DNA from: CAZHVS01 sp964536015
Lineage (GTDB): Bacteria > Bacteroidota > Ignavibacteria > Ignavibacteriales > Ignavibacteriaceae
Length of the DNA: 64,000 nt
Direction of reading: 5' to 3'
Assembly (NCBI GenBank): GCA_964536015.1
Contig: CAZHVS010000013.1
Span: 1 to 64,000, forward strand
Numbering within the stretch: the first letter of the stretch is position 1; every line of letters begins with the position of its first letter. The position numbers were made by a program, and so were the translations under genes. Below are positions 63,981-64,000 of the stretch, one piece after another. The notes below the pieces were generated by a model. It was given only the letters and a program-made list of their open reading frames with translations. It had not been told where the DNA came from and searched no databases.

Positions 63981-64000
63981 ATGAAAACAAAAATCATAAT
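63981..64000 (+). CDS. Start of the next haem-operon gene, probably hemC
   Basis: ATG at 63981 is followed by AAAACAAAAATCATA, giving MKTKI at the window edge, in operon spacing (7 bp) after hemA. Porphobilinogen deaminase (HemC) commonly follows hemA and often begins MKTKIIIGTR, so this is the best guess. Only six codons are visible. Confidence 0.4.

Overview
The window looks like AT-rich chromosomal DNA from a member of the Ignavibacteria (Bacteroidota/Chlorobi/Ignavibacteriota group). Three things point there. Eleven proteins end in a type-A type IX secretion (T9SS) sorting domain of the YPNPFNP kind. Several promoters match the Bacteroidota pattern (TTTG, 19-20 nt, TAnnTTTG). The housekeeping genes are of Gram-negative type, including kdsB. 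No tRNA, rRNA, CRISPR array, transposase or phage gene was found.

Layout. Positions 1 to 37.7 kb are read leftwards. At the left edge is an incomplete parallel beta-helix protein (1-1062), followed by a 440-bp stretch of gene remnants. Next come three very large secreted proteins (2380, 994 and 1190 aa). They lack the sorting domain and instead share a ~210-residue C-terminal module ending in two dockerin-like calcium loops. From 15.6 to 27.4 kb lies a block of T9SS cargo: a P1-nuclease/phospholipase C-like enzyme, a C45-type hydrolase, a CotH/lamin-tail protein, a propeller-like repeat protein, a LamG protein and a secreted GH57-like glycosidase. A subclass A2 class A beta-lactamase gene follows. 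The 675-bp gap upstream of it holds a possible free-standing RNA gene and a perfect 19-bp inverted repeat.

From 29.1 to 37.7 kb a tightly packed leftward gene series encodes a YtcJ-like amidohydrolase, PlsC, GatC, KdsB, a D-cysteine desulfhydrase/ACC-deaminase relative, a HIT protein, the B12-binding subunit of methylmalonyl-CoA mutase and a large FG-GAP/PQQ-type T9SS cargo protein. The first four junctions are short or overlapping.

After the polarity switch at 37.7-37.9 kb most genes run rightwards: an S46 dipeptidyl-peptidase, a Rossmann-fold protein, a 1867-aa thioester-domain adhesin, malic enzyme-phosphotransacetylase (maeB), valS, a phosphodiester glycosidase-like protein, a subtilase, a SIMPL protein, a HemX/CcsA-like membrane protein, hemA and the first codons of probably hemC. 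Three leftward genes interrupt this half: an outer-membrane barrel protein, a barrel pseudogene with three frameshifts, and an Omp28-like T9SS protein.

Overall the window mixes core metabolism (haem, Kdo, tRNA charging, malate) with a large investment in secreted polymer-degrading, adhesive and structural proteins. The least explained items are the three dockerin-ended giants, the candidate RNA next to the beta-lactamase gene, and the anchor-type domain inserted within a DUF11 repeat of the thioester adhesin.
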